A DNA stretch of 64,000 nucleotides from Streptomyces cupreus (GTDB taxonomy: Bacteria; Actinomycetota; Actinomycetes; Streptomycetales; Streptomycetaceae). The notes under the pieces are model-generated. The model worked only from the letters and a program-made list of their open reading frames with translations, did not search any database and had not been told where the DNA came from. Every line of letters starts with the position of its first letter. Position 1 is the stretch's first letter. Of the stretch, positions 18,679-28,455 are shown piece by piece. The position numbers and the translations under genes were made by a program. Where the stretch lies: assembly GCF_014257025.1 (NCBI RefSeq), contig NZ_JACMSF010000032.1:1-64000 (forward strand), read 5' to 3'.

Positions 18679-19200
18679 GGGGACGGTCGACGGTCCGGTG
18701 CCCCGGGCTACGGCGACGCTGCCGCCGCGGCCGCTGGGGTCCACGGGGCGGTCTTCCGAACTGGAGCGGTTGCTGACCCAGCTCGCGCCGGGGGCGGGTG
18801 GAGAGGCGGTACTGATCTTCGCCGTCACGGGGATGGGCGGGATCGGGGGCTCTCCTGGAGGCGGGCCGGGTCCAGGAAGCGATCGACGCCCACATCCGGG
18901 ACCGTGACCTCTGCCAGGCCGCCGGGGACCGATCACGGTGAGGGCCTGGCGTGGCACAACCTCGGCGCTGCCCTTCGGGATGCGGGCCGCGTCGCAGAGG
19001 CGTTTGAGGCGTACGAAACGGCGCTGGAGATATACCGCGAGTTCGAGGACTGGTACTGGGCCGGTCAGGCCCTGGAGGGCCTGGCCTTTGCGCACGAGAC
19101 CGCCGACCACGTCGACGAGGCCCGCGCCTACCGCCTCCGGGCCGCCGAAGCATTCACCCGGGCCGAAGCGGCCGGCGCTAATCCTCCGCAGACGCATTGA
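18679..19200 (+). pseudogene. Wreck of a STAND (NB-ARC-like) NTPase with TPR repeats
   Basis: Three frames carry pieces in the right order. About 18680-18845 encodes PPRPLGSTGRSSELERLLTQL followed by AVTGMGGIG, the start of a STAND ATPase whose P-loop is cut just before the GKT. About 18850-18930 (another frame) encodes LLEAGRVQEAIDAHIRDRD, a TPR helix pair that stops at TGA. From 18931 the next frame encodes EGLAWHNLGAALRDAGRVAEA and two more TPR units to TGA 19200. Most of the NTPase and the inner TPRs are deleted. With the upstream nucleosidase-like gene it suggests a former conflict-system protein. Confidence 0.75.
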
Positions 19201-19281
19201 CCTGACTAGACCACCCCACCTACGTTCACCGGGCAGCCATCCCCGCGCCACAACGACGTGAGCCCGCAGGAGGTCATGCCC

Positions 19282-20649
19282 GTGCGCCCCACCGCCGCCC
19301 TGATAGCCACCGCCCTCTCCCTCGCCGCCGCGACGACCCTCAGCGCCTGCGGCGGCGGTTCCGGAAGTGATCCGGACACCGTGAAGGTCTCCTTCAAGCA
19401 GTCCACGGACAACAACATCAAGGTGATGGACAACTTCCTCGCGGACATCAAGAAGGAGTTCGAGAAGAAGTACCCGGGGAAGAAGGTCGAGTTCATACCC
19501 ATCAAGGCCCCGGACTCGGAGTACTACACCAAGCTCCAGCAGATGCTCCGCTCCCCCAAGACCGCCCCGGACCTGGTCTACGAGGACACCTTCCTCATCA
19601 ACTCCGATATCACCAGCGGCTACTTGAAGCCCCTCGACGACTACCTCGCCGAATGGCCGGACTGGAACCAGTTCATCGACACGGCGAAGGAGGCGGCGAA
19701 GGGCGAGGACGGCAAGACGTACGGCGTCCCGGACGGCACCGACACCCGCGGCCTCTGGTACGACAAGGCCATCTTCGAGAAGGCCGGCATCCCAACACCC
19801 TGGCAGCCGAAGACCTGGGACGACGTCCTGGACGCGGCCCGCACGATCAAGGAGAAGGTCCCGGACGTCACGCCCCTGAACGTCTACACGGGCAAACCCG
19901 CGGGCGAGGCCGCCACCATGCAGGGCTTCGAAATGCTCCTGTACGGCACCAACGACGGCAGGACGGACCCCCTCTACGACACGGCATCGAAGAAGTGGAT
20001 AGCGGGAAGCCAGGGCTTCAAGGACGCCCTCGCCTTCGTCGAGACGGTCTACAAGGAGAAGCTCGGCCCCGATGTCGCCGACGCCCTGGACCCCAACTTC
20101 GGCACCCGCGTCCGCGGCGAACTCCTCCCCCAGGGCAAGCTCGGCATAGACCTCGACGGCTCCTGGCTCCCGCAGGACTGGCTGGAGGGCAGCGGCCACG
20201 AATGGCCGGAGTGGTCGGAGAAACTCGGCCTCGCCGCCATGCCGACGCAAGCCGGCCAGGCCCCCGGCAAGGTGAGCATGTCCGGTGGCTGGACCTGGGC
20301 GATCCCCGACAAGGCGGCCAACCCCGATCTGGCCTTCGACTTCATCAAGACGATGCAGACCAAGGCGAACGCCCAGAAGTGGTACGTCGCCAACTCCGGC
20401 ATCGCGGTCCGCGAGGACGTCGCGAACGACCCCGCGTACGCCGAGGCCCAACCCGGCATCAAGTTCTTCACGGACCTGGTCGCGAGCACGCACTACCGCC
20501 CGGCGTATCCCGCGTACCCGAAGGTCTCCACGGCCATCCAGGAGGCGATGGAAGGCGTCACGACAGGGGACATGTCAGTCGAAGAGGCGGCGAAGAACTA
20601 CGACGAGGAGCTCAAAGCAGCGACCGACGACCAGGTGATCCAGAAATGA
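19282..20649 (+). CDS. ABC sugar transporter, substrate-binding lipoprotein
   Basis: A 455-residue family 1 (MalE-like) extracellular binding protein. The signal peptide ends in lipobox LSAC-GGG (Cys near residue 23). The mature part has DLVYEDTFLINSDITSGYLKPLDDY, YGVPDGTDTRGLWYDKAIFEKAGI (hinge region) and SGGWTWAIPDKAANPDLAFDFIK. GTG 19282 is preferred because AGGAGG is eight bases upstream; ATG 19276 would be only two bases away. Two permeases follow, so this is a carbohydrate importer; ligand unknown. No ATPase is linked, consistent with a shared MsiK-type ATPase. Confidence 0.92.
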   Translation: MRPTAALIATALSLAAATTLSACGGGSGSDPDTVKVSFKQSTDNNIKVMDNFLADIKKEFEKKYPGKKVEFIPIKAPDSEYYTKLQQMLRSPKTAPDLVYEDTFLINSDITSGYLKPLDDYLAEWPDWNQFIDTAKEAAKGEDGKTYGVPDGTDTRGLWYDKAIFEKAGIPTPWQPKTWDDVLDAARTIKEKVPDVTPLNVYTGKPAGEAATMQGFEMLLYGTNDGRTDPLYDTASKKWIAGSQGFKDALAFVETVYKEKLGPDVADALDPNFGTRVRGELLPQGKLGIDLDGSWLPQDWLEGSGHEWPEWSEKLGLAAMPTQAGQAPGKVSMSGGWTWAIPDKAANPDLAFDFIKTMQTKANAQKWYVANSGIAVREDVANDPAYAEAQPGIKFFTDLVASTHYRPAYPAYPKVSTAIQEAMEGVTTGDMSVEEAAKNYDEELKAATDDQVIQK

Positions 20650-20659
20650 GTCCCCGCGC

Positions 20660-21514
20660 ATGAGGACGATCAGCCGCGCGCTCCCGCTCACCCCTGCCGT
20701 CGTCCTCCTGCTCCTCTTCCTGGCCGGCCCGATCGCCTACTGCGCCTACATCGCCTTCACCGACCTCCAACTCACCGGCCAGGCCGAGGAGTCGTTCATC
20801 GGCTTCGAGAACTTCCGTACGGCGTTCGGGGACGAGGCCTTCCTGAACGCCGTATGGCTGACCCTCGTCTTCACGGTCGTATCGGCGCTGATCGGCCAGA
20901 ACACGCTGGGCCTGGCGCTGGCGGCCCTGATGCAACGGGCGTCGAAGCCGATCCGCACACTGACGGGCGGCATAGTCATCGCGGCCTGGGTCCTCCCGGA
21001 GGTGGTGGCGGGTTTCCTGCTCTACGCCTTCTTCCGCCGCGAGGGCACCCTGAACGCCATCCTGGACTGGCTCCATCTCCCGTCCCAGAACTGGCTGTTC
21101 ACGTTGCCGATCCTGGCGGTGTCCTTCGCGAATGTGTGGCGGGGAACGGCCTTCTCGATGCTGGTGTACTCCGCCGCCCTGAATGAAATCCCCAAGGAGA
21201 TCACGGAGGCGGCGGAAGTGGACGGCGCGGGCGGGTGGCGCCGCATGTGGCATATCACGCTCCCGATGATCCGCCGCTCCATCAGCACGAACCTGATGCT
21301 GATCACCCTCCAGACCCTTTCCGTCTTCGGCCTGATCTGGGTGATGACGAGGGGCGGCCCGGGCGGCAAGAGCCAGACGCTGCCGTTGTTCATGTACGAG
21401 GAGGCGTTCCAGAAGAGCATGATCGGCTACGGCACGGCGGTAGCGCTGCTGTTGTTGGTGGTGGGTTCGCTGTTCTCGGTCGTGTATCTGCGGCTGCTGC
21501 GGACGGAGGTGTAG
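20660..21514 (+). CDS. ABC sugar transporter permease (MalF type)
   Basis: A 284-residue inner-membrane subunit with six predicted helices starting LPLTPAVVLLLLFLAGPIAY. The EAA loop that docks the ATPase is EITEAAEVDGAGGWRRMWHI followed by TLPMI. It starts 10 bp after the binding-protein stop and is followed after 6 bp by the second permease. Confidence 0.93.
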   Translation: MRTISRALPLTPAVVLLLLFLAGPIAYCAYIAFTDLQLTGQAEESFIGFENFRTAFGDEAFLNAVWLTLVFTVVSALIGQNTLGLALAALMQRASKPIRTLTGGIVIAAWVLPEVVAGFLLYAFFRREGTLNAILDWLHLPSQNWLFTLPILAVSFANVWRGTAFSMLVYSAALNEIPKEITEAAEVDGAGGWRRMWHITLPMIRRSISTNLMLITLQTLSVFGLIWVMTRGGPGGKSQTLPLFMYEEAFQKSMIGYGTAVALLLLVVGSLFSVVYLRLLRTEV

Positions 21515-21520
21515 GGCCCC

Positions 21521-22348
21521 GTGCGATCCCGAAGTACAACTCGCCGCCTGGCGGCCGACACGGGCCTGTTGGCGGTGGCGGCGGCCTTCGTGCTCCCGCT
21601 GGCGTGGGTTGTCCTCTCCGCCCTGGACCCGCGGGCGGATCTGAGGGTAAAGGTCCCGGGCGGGGTGACGTGGGACAACTTCGACGCGGTACTGACGGAG
21701 GAGATTACCTTCACCCCCCTGCTCAACAGCCTGCTGCTGTGCGGGGGCGGGACGTTGCTGACGGTGGCCTGCGCGGCGCTGGCGGCGTACCCGCTGTCCC
21801 GCTTCCGCTCCCGCCTGAACCGCCCGTTCCTCCTGACGATCCTCTTCGCGACGTGCCTGCCGATCACGGCGGTGATGGTCCCGGTCTATGCCCTCTTCGT
21901 CCAGGTGAACCTGATCGACACGATGCAGGGCACGATCTTCTTCTTCGCCGCGTCCCAACTGCCGTTCGCTATTTGGTTGATGAAGAACTTCATGGACGGC
22001 GTACCGAAGGAGCTGGAGGAGGCGGCGTGGACGGATGGGGCGTCGTCATTCCAGTCACTGCTGCGGATCGTGCTGCCCCTCATGGGACCGGGCGTGGCGG
22101 TGGTGACGGTGTTCTCGTTCGTGATGATGTGGGGGAACTTCTTCGTCCCGTTCATGCTGCTGCTCACGCCGGACCAAATGCCGGCGGCGGTGAGCATCAA
22201 TGAGTTCTTCGGGAATCGGGGGACGGTGGTTTATGGGCAGCTGGCCGCGTTCTCGGTTATTTATTCGACGCCGGTGATTTTGCTGTACGTGGTGGTGGCT
22301 CGGCGGTTGGGTGGAGGGTTTGCGTTGGGTGGGGCAGTCAAGGGGTGA
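21521..22348 (+). CDS. ABC sugar transporter permease (MalG type)
   Basis: A 275-residue partner permease. It has TM1 LLAVAAAFVLPLAWVVLSAL, a periplasmic loop, and EAA motif ELEEAAWTDGASSFQSLLRI followed by VLPLM. It starts with GTG 21521, six bases past the first permease. Third and last gene of the importer operon; no regulator or glycosidase is attached, so the sugar cannot be inferred. Confidence 0.93.
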   Translation: MRSRSTTRRLAADTGLLAVAAAFVLPLAWVVLSALDPRADLRVKVPGGVTWDNFDAVLTEEITFTPLLNSLLLCGGGTLLTVACAALAAYPLSRFRSRLNRPFLLTILFATCLPITAVMVPVYALFVQVNLIDTMQGTIFFFAASQLPFAIWLMKNFMDGVPKELEEAAWTDGASSFQSLLRIVLPLMGPGVAVVTVFSFVMMWGNFFVPFMLLLTPDQMPAAVSINEFFGNRGTVVYGQLAAFSVIYSTPVILLYVVVARRLGGGFALGGAVKG

Positions 22349-22463
22349 GGCTGTCTGCTGCGTCGCGGGCTTCGGCCGCCTCGGCAGGGGCGTTGGCTCG
22401 GGTGAAGGCGTCAACAGCACGGAGCCAGTGGGCCGAGCCTGGGCGGTGCGGCACGGAAGCCCC

Positions 22464-22904
22464 CTACCCCTCCGGCAAAACCCCCTTCCGAAACGCCTCC
22501 ACCCCCACAACCCTCCGCACCCGCTCAGCCTCGATCAACAACATCACCCTCCGCTCCCCCGGCAGCAACCACGGATACCGCTCCTCCCCGATGTACTTCC
22601 GCGCCAGCCGGTCCATCGCCCGCTCCGCCGCCTCCCCCTCCACGAACCGCACCACCCGCCCCCGGATCTCGGCCCGGTCGTACGGGTTCTCGGGGTCGAT
22701 GTGGGACAGCGAGACGTACGGATTGCGCCGCAGGTTGTCGACCTTCACGCGCCCGATCGACGTGTTGACCATGGCGTACTCATCTTCGATGTCCGCCCAC
22801 ATGGGCGAAACGTGGGGCGCGCCGTCGGGGCCGACCGTCGCGAGGTGCCAGAAGTTCGGGGCCAGGAGCCGCTCTCGAATATGCCCGCTGAGCTTGCCGT
22901 TCAT
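22464..22904 (-). CDS. PPOX-class (F420/FMN-dependent) split-barrel protein
   Basis: A 146-residue pyridoxamine-phosphate-oxidase-like protein. It contains NFWHLATVGPDGAPHVSPMW, VDNLRRNPYVSLSHIDPENPY and the strand AEIRGRVVRFVEGEAAERAM. In actinobacteria this subfamily usually binds F420 or FMN and reduces small substrates; reaction here unknown. ATG 22904 follows GGAAGGTGA; the open frame upstream has no support. It ends 115 bp from the importer operon. Confidence 0.85.
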   Translation of the reverse strand: MNGKLSGHIRERLLAPNFWHLATVGPDGAPHVSPMWADIEDEYAMVNTSIGRVKVDNLRRNPYVSLSHIDPENPYDRAEIRGRVVRFVEGEAAERAMDRLARKYIGEERYPWLLPGERRVMLLIEAERVRRVVGVEAFRKGVLPEG

Positions 22905-23077
22905 CACCGCGTCACCTTCCCGGGGCGCCCGCGCGAGCCCCCCGGCGTGAGCCTCACCCGCCCCCGCCCTCACTAACCGGCGATCTTCAGCCACCCCTCC
23001 CTCACGGCCGGAACCGTACGTTCCTACAATCCGTAATCCTGGCCGAACAGACCGTAGTCGCCGCACGCCTCCAGCCC

Positions 23078-23083
23078 TAGCTT
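23078..23083 (+). promoter_or_regulatory. -10 hexamer, leaderless start of the XRE gene
   Basis: TAGCTT lies six bases before GTG 23090, with no ribosome site. Confidence 0.55.
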
Positions 23084-23089
23084 GGCCCC

Positions 23090-23815
23090 GTGCGCCGACC
23101 CCCAGCTCAACCGAACCAGCCCCCTGTCCCACCGACACCGCCCTTCAACGCCCCCGCCGCCCGAAGACTCCGCGCCGCCCTGAACATGGGCCCCGAACAT
23201 GTCGCCTACGGCATGCGTGTGTCGTACGGACTGCCCTACGTCACGCCCGATCTCGTCATCGCCTGGGAACGGGGGGTCACCTCCCCCTCCAATCCCGAAC
23301 TCACCGCCCTCGCGGGCGTGTTGTGGTGCTCGCCCGGTGAACTGCTCGGCCGTCCGCGGACCCTGCGTGAGCACCGCATGGCCCGCGGGCTCGCCCCCGA
23401 GGACGTCGCCCGTGCCGTCGGGCACGAGCTCCACGCCTATCTGCGCATGGAGGAGAGCGACGACTGGCGTGGCACCGAGCGTCAGACCTCCGCGCTCGCC
23501 GATCTGCTCGGGCTGTCGCTGCCGGACTTCGTCACTGTCACCGGGCGCGACAGCAAGCTCGCCGATCTGCTGCGCAGCGCCGTGACGACACGCTGGCAGG
23601 CGTATGTGCGCCCGATCGGCAAGCTCGTGCCGCTGGACCGGCGCCTGGTGGAGGACGCCCTCCAGGAGCTGCACCGGGAGTACCACGGCCAGATGGTGGC
23701 CACCCTGAGCTGGGGCGGCGACAGCGGCTCCAGCGCGGCGGGCCGGGAGTTCCTGGACCGGATCGTGGACCATTTCTGGACCAGGGTCAGTGATCGTTCT
23801 CCAGGTGGAGTCTGA
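23090..23815 (+). CDS. XRE-type helix-turn-helix protein
   Basis: A 241-residue regulator with a Pro-rich leader and two tandem HTH_3-like units. The first is about 20-85 (ARRLRAALNMGPEHVAYGM, ITWERG-like VIAWERGVTSPSNPELTALAGVL) and the second about 91-150 (LREHRMARGLAPEDVARAVGHELHAYLRMEES). The C-terminal 90 residues are helical and unassigned (RPIGKLVPLDRRLVEDALQELH). Such double-HTH proteins occur widely in Streptomyces as developmental regulators of unknown target. The last 29 bp overlap the convergent DUF3500 gene. Confidence 0.8.
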   Translation: MRRPPAQPNQPPVPPTPPFNAPAARRLRAALNMGPEHVAYGMRVSYGLPYVTPDLVIAWERGVTSPSNPELTALAGVLWCSPGELLGRPRTLREHRMARGLAPEDVARAVGHELHAYLRMEESDDWRGTERQTSALADLLGLSLPDFVTVTGRDSKLADLLRSAVTTRWQAYVRPIGKLVPLDRRLVEDALQELHREYHGQMVATLSWGGDSGSSAAGREFLDRIVDHFWTRVSDRSPGGV

Positions 23816-25081
23816 GCAGGTCCACTCCGTAGTCGCCGGCGTTCGGGGTGCGGACGATCGTGTGGATGTGCTGTTGGGTGGGCGTACCGTTCGGGCCCCC
23901 CATGCCTCCGCCGCTCGACTCGTTCCCGTACGCCAGCGGCGACTGGGCGTCGTACTCGATCAGGACCACCGGGCTGTGCACCCGGTAGTAGAAGGCCGAG
24001 CTGTCCTTCGTCTCGCCGATCCAGTAGAAGTACGTGTCGTCGAGGTGCTCCTCGACCTCCGCCAGCCTGACCTCGGCGTGCCCTTCGTTCATGTAGCCGA
24101 CGTAGACGCCCACCAGGTCGAGCAGCTTCTGCCGCTGCGCGGAGGTGAGTTCGGAGCACTTCAGGCCCTCGTAGGCGAGTTCGAGGTTGTCGGCTCCCGC
24201 GCCCGCCTTCATATCGGCGCCGCTCTTCTGGGCCGTGGTCGAGATCGCCTCGGCCTGCTGCGCCTTCGTCAGGGAGCGCAGCATGGCGAGGCCCGCCGTG
24301 GTCTCCGTCTTGAAGGTGACGATCTTCTCGCCCTGGTACGTCGCCGATGTGGGCTCGGAGCCCATGAAGGTGGGGGTCATGACGACCTGGTCGCCCAGGA
24401 CGAAGTAGTTGATCGCCAGATGGTGGCCCTCGTACTGGAAGCCCCACGGCTTCGTGGTCGACGGGGTGCCCATGAAGGTGAAGTAGTAGTGGCCCTCGGT
24501 GAGGGTCTCCTTGCCGCCGCCGCTGTAGTCACCGAGGTAGGCGTTGAGCTTCATGATGTTGCGGGCCTGGGTCAGGCCGTCTGCGGACAGGGCGGCGCCG
24601 AGCAGGGCGTACCCGAGTTCGCGCTTGTTCTCGGTGAGGTCGCCCATGCGGACGCCCTTGCGTTCGTATCCGTCGACGTTGCTCCAGGCCGGCCACTCGT
24701 CGTCCTGGATGTCGTACTGCGCGGACCGCTTCTCCTTGGTGGACAGTCCGTCGAGGAAGTTCTGCGCCGCTTTCACGATCGGGTCGGTGGAGACGCCGGT
24801 GGAGTGGATCGAGTAGAGGTCCTCCTGGACCTTGCCGTCCGCGGTGACGCCGACGAAGTCGTCGTCACCGCGGAGGCGCCGGGGCCCATGCCGCCGCCCG
24901 GCCCGCCGGAGGGCATGCCGCTCGGGGCGGCGGACGACGCCGTGTCCACCGATGAGCCACTCGAACAACCGGTCATCGTCGCCACCGCGGCGGCCCCGCC
25001 GAGCAGCAGCGACCTGTTCATGAACCAGCGGCGGGTGCGTTCGGCCTCAGGGGTGCGTGGTCTGTGTGTGTGCATAGGCAC
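23787..25081 (-). pseudogene. DUF3500 lipoprotein gene with a frameshift
   Basis: The 5' part (from GTG 25081 or ATG 25075) encodes a lipoprotein leader: RRWFMNRSLLLGGAAAVATMTGC with a twin-Arg and lipobox Cys, then a Ser/Gly linker up to GGGMGPGASAV. The frame then changes near 24855-24870: the next frame continues DDDFVGVTADGKVQEDLYS and a complete DUF3500 domain (YFTFMGTPSTTKPWGFQYEGHH, LIEYDAQSPLAYGN, QQHIHTIVRTPNAGDYG) to 23787. The repeated GACGAC at the break is a likely slippage site. One added base would restore about 431 codons. It may be a true mutation or a sequencing error. The function of DUF3500 is not known. Confidence 0.8.
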
Positions 25082-25136
25082 ACGGTCCCGGCCGTACCTG
25101 AAGCGCCCCTGGGCCGAACCTGTGAGAACCCTGGGC

Positions 25137-26162
25137 CTAGAAGACGGACTCCGCCTCGTCCATGCGGTCCTTCGGCACCGTCTTCAGCTCGGTCACGGCC
25201 TGCGCCAGCGGCACCATCACGATGTCGGTGCCGCGCAGCGCCGTCATCCTGCCGAACTCGCCCTGGTGGGCGGCCTCCACGGCGTGCCAGCCGAAGCGGG
25301 TGGCGAGGACACGGTCGTACGCCGTCGGTACGCCACCGCGCTGGACATGGCCGAGGATGACCGGCTTGGCCTCCTTGCCGAGGCGGCGCTCCAGCTCGAA
25401 CGCCAGTGCCGTACCGATGCCCTGGAAGCGCTCGTGGCCGTACTGGTCGATCTCGCCCTTGCCGTAGTCCATGGAGCCCTCGGCGGGGTGGGCGCCCTCG
25501 GCGACGCAGATGACGGCGAACTTCTTGCCGCGCGAGAAGCGCTCCTCGACCATCTTGACCAGGTGGGCCGGGTCGAAGGGGCGCTCGGGCAGGCAGATGC
25601 CGTGGGCGCCGGCGGCCATGCCGGACTCCAGGGCGATCCAGCCCGCGTGCCGGCCCATGACCTCGACGACCATCACGCGCTGGTGGGACTCGGCGGTGGT
25701 CTTGAGGCGGTCCATCGCCTCAGTCGCGACGCCGACCGCCGTGTCGAAGCCGAAGGTGCGGTCCGTGGAGGAGATGTCGTTGTCGATCGTCTTCGGGACG
25801 CCGACCACCGGCAGGCCCGCGTCCGACAGCATCCGGGCCGCCGTCAGGGTGCCCTCGCCGCCGATCGGGATGAGGGCGTCGATGCCGAAGTCGCGGGCGA
25901 TGTCGGGAGCGTTGTCGCAGGCCTCGCGCAGCCGGTCGCGCTCAAGGCGGGAGGAGCCGAGGATGGTGCCGCCGCGGGCCAGGATGCCGCTCACCGCGTC
26001 GAGGTCGAGAGTGCGGTAGTGGCCGTCCAGCAGACCGGCATACCCGTCTTCAAAGCCGATGACCTCATCGCCGTAATGGGCGACGGCTCGGTGCACGACC
26101 GACCGGATCACTGCGTTCAGGCCGGGGCAGTCGCCGCCGGCGGTGAGAACTCCGATACGCAT
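25137..26162 (-). CDS. pfkA: ATP-dependent 6-phosphofructokinase
   Basis: A 341-residue cytosolic PFK catalysing fructose-6-phosphate to fructose-1,6-bisphosphate. It shows MRIGVLTAGGDCPGLNAVIR, IPIGGEGTLTAARML, GVPKTIDNDISSTDRTFGFDTAVG, EVMGRHAGWIALESGMAAGA and HVQRGGVPTAYDRVLA. The phosphoryl-donor position is Gly (GGEG, not GGDD), which indicates ATP rather than PPi, while KTIDND has the Lys found in the actinobacterial mixed group. ATG 26162 begins the conserved MRIGVL; the upstream extension is unsupported. Divergent from pta. Confidence 0.95.
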   Translation of the reverse strand: MRIGVLTAGGDCPGLNAVIRSVVHRAVAHYGDEVIGFEDGYAGLLDGHYRTLDLDAVSGILARGGTILGSSRLERDRLREACDNAPDIARDFGIDALIPIGGEGTLTAARMLSDAGLPVVGVPKTIDNDISSTDRTFGFDTAVGVATEAMDRLKTTAESHQRVMVVEVMGRHAGWIALESGMAAGAHGICLPERPFDPAHLVKMVEERFSRGKKFAVICVAEGAHPAEGSMDYGKGEIDQYGHERFQGIGTALAFELERRLGKEAKPVILGHVQRGGVPTAYDRVLATRFGWHAVEAAHQGEFGRMTALRGTDIVMVPLAQAVTELKTVPKDRMDEAESVF

Positions 26163-26384
26163 CGTGCTGTGTCTCCTGCTCGCTGTTGACACCAATGAGC
26201 CAGTCCGATTGTTTCACGTCCCAGAAGACGATGCCGCTTCCGTCCCGTCCGCCCCGATCCGCCCTTTCCAGCGTTCGGTCCTGACGGGCGCCTTATCTAT
26301 CGACAGAGGTATTGTCAAGAGGGTTCTGCTCACCTCGGTGGGCGATTTTTATGATGCTGACGAAGGATGAAGGGGAGACCACGC

Positions 26385-28455
26385 GTGACGCGCAGCGTGT
26401 ACGTGACGGGTATCGACCGCGGCGACGGACGCCAGGTCGTCGAACTGGGGGTCATGGAACTCCTGACCCGGCAGGTCGACCGGGTGGGTGTCTTCCGGCC
26501 CCTCGTCCACGACGGGCCCGACCGGCTCTTCGAGCTGTTGCGCGCCCGCTACCGGCTGGCGCAGGACCCGGCGACCGTGTACGGCATGGACTACCACGAG
26601 GCGTCCGCGCTCCAGGCCGAGCGGGGCGCCGACGAGCTGGTCTCCACCCTGGTCGACCGGTTCCACCTGGTCGCCCGTGACTACGACGTGGTCCTCGTCC
26701 TCGGCACCGACTACGCCGACACCCAGTTCCCGGACGAGCTCTCGCTGAACGCCCGGCTCGCCAATGAGTTCGGCGCCTCCGTCATACCCGTGGTCGGCGG
26801 CCGCAAGCAGACCGCCGAGTCGGTGCTCGCCGAGACCCGCAACGCCTACCGTGCCTACGACGGCCTCGGCTGCGACGTCCTCGCCATGGTGACCAACCGG
26901 GTCGCGCGGGGCGACCGGGACCAGATCGCCGAGCGGCTCGCCAGCCGGCTGCCCGTCCCCTGTTACGTCCTTCCCGACGAGCCCGCCCTGTCCGCGCCCA
27001 CGGTCGCGCAGATCGCCCACACCCTCGGCGCGAAGACGCTCCTCGGCGACGACTCGGGCCTCGCCCGGGACGCGCTGAACTTCGTCTTCGGCGGTGCGAT
27101 GCTGCCGAACTTCCTCGGCGCCCTGACCCCGGGCTGCCTGGTCGTGACCCCGGGCGACCGGGCCGATCTGGTGGTCGGCGCGCTCGCCGCGCACAGCGCC
27201 GGCACCCCGCCGATCGCCGGTGTGCTGCTCACCCTCAACGAGGTCCCCAGCGACGACGTCCTCACCCTCGCCGCCCGCCTCGCCCCCGGCACCCCGGTGA
27301 TCTCGGTGCCCGGCAACAGCTTCCCGACCGCCGAGCAGCTCTTCTCCCTGGAGGGGAAGCTGAACGCCGCGACCCCGCGCAAGGCGGAGACCGCGCTCGG
27401 CCTGTTCGAGCGGTACGCCGACACCGGCGACCTGCTCAAGCGGGTCAGCGCCCCGAGCAGCGACCGGGTCACGCCGATGATGTTCGAGCACAAGCTGCTG
27501 GAGCAGGCCCGCTCCGACCTTCGGCGTGTGGTGCTGCCCGAGGGCACCGAGCCGCGGGTGCTGCACGCGGCGGAGGTGCTGCTGCGGCGCGGGGTGTGCG
27601 AACTGACGCTGCTCGGCCCTGTGGACCAGATCCGCAAGAAGGCCGCCGATCTCGGCATCGACCTGGGCGACACCCAGCTGATCGACCCCGCGACCTCCGA
27701 GCTGCGCGACGCCTTCGCCGAGAAGTACGCCGCCCTGCGCGCCCACAAGGGCGTGACCGTGGAGCTGGCCTACGACGTCGTCTCGGACGTGAACTACTTC
27801 GGCACCCTGATGGTCCAGGAGGGCCTCGCCGACGGCATGGTCTCCGGCTCCGTGCACTCCACGGCGGCCACCATCCGCCCCGGGTTCGAGATCATCAAGA
27901 CCAAGCCGGACGCCTCCATCGTGTCGTCCGTCTTCTTCATGTGCCTCGCCGACAAGGTCCTCGTCTACGGCGACTGCGCCGTGAACCCCGACCCGAACGC
28001 CGAGCAGCTCGCCGACATCGCCATCCAGTCGGCGGCGACGGCCGAGCAGTTCGGTGTGGAGCCGCGGATCGCGATGCTGTCGTACTCGACGGGTACGTCC
28101 GGTTCGGGCGCCGATGTCGACAAGGTGCGCGAGGCGACGGAGCTGGTGCGGCTGCGCAGGCCCGATCCAGTACGACGCCGCCGTCGAGCCTTCGGTCGCC
28201 GCGACCAAGCTGCCGGACTCCGAAGTCGCCGGGCAGGCAAGCGTGTTGATCTTCCCCGACCTGAACACCGGCAACAACACCTACAAGGCCGTGCAGCGCT
28301 CGGCCGGCGCCATCGCCGTCGGCCCGGTGCTGCAGGGTCTGCGCAAGCCGGTCAACGACCTGTCCCGCGGCGCGCTCGTGCAGGACATCGTCAACACCGT
28401 CGCCATCACGGCGATCCAGGCCCAGTCCCCCATCGAGAAGGCGTCCCAGCAGTGA
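26385..28455 (+). pseudogene. pta: Phosphate acetyltransferase gene with an internal frameshift
   Basis: The start is GTG 26385 after AAGGGGAG. The frame encodes the N-terminal DRTGG/AAA-like domains (TRSVYVTGIDRGDGRQVVE) and the PTA domain up to ELVRLRRPD at about 28163, then goes out of frame. The correct frame resumes at GPIQYDAAVEPSVAATKLPDS and ends KASQQ at 28455. The break is at GGCCCGA (28159-28165). Homologues read RRPD-(about 6 residues)-GPIQYD, so about 20 bp were probably lost between two GGCCCGA copies. Adding 20 bp gives 697 codons, the family length. As it stands, the acetyl-phosphate-forming domain lacks its C-terminal end and the shifted frame runs into ackA. Confidence 0.88.

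Noticed and set aside
26186..26214. TTGACA-17 bp-TTGTTT promoter for pta
   Set aside because: The -10 candidate lacks TA...T, so it is too weak to annotate.
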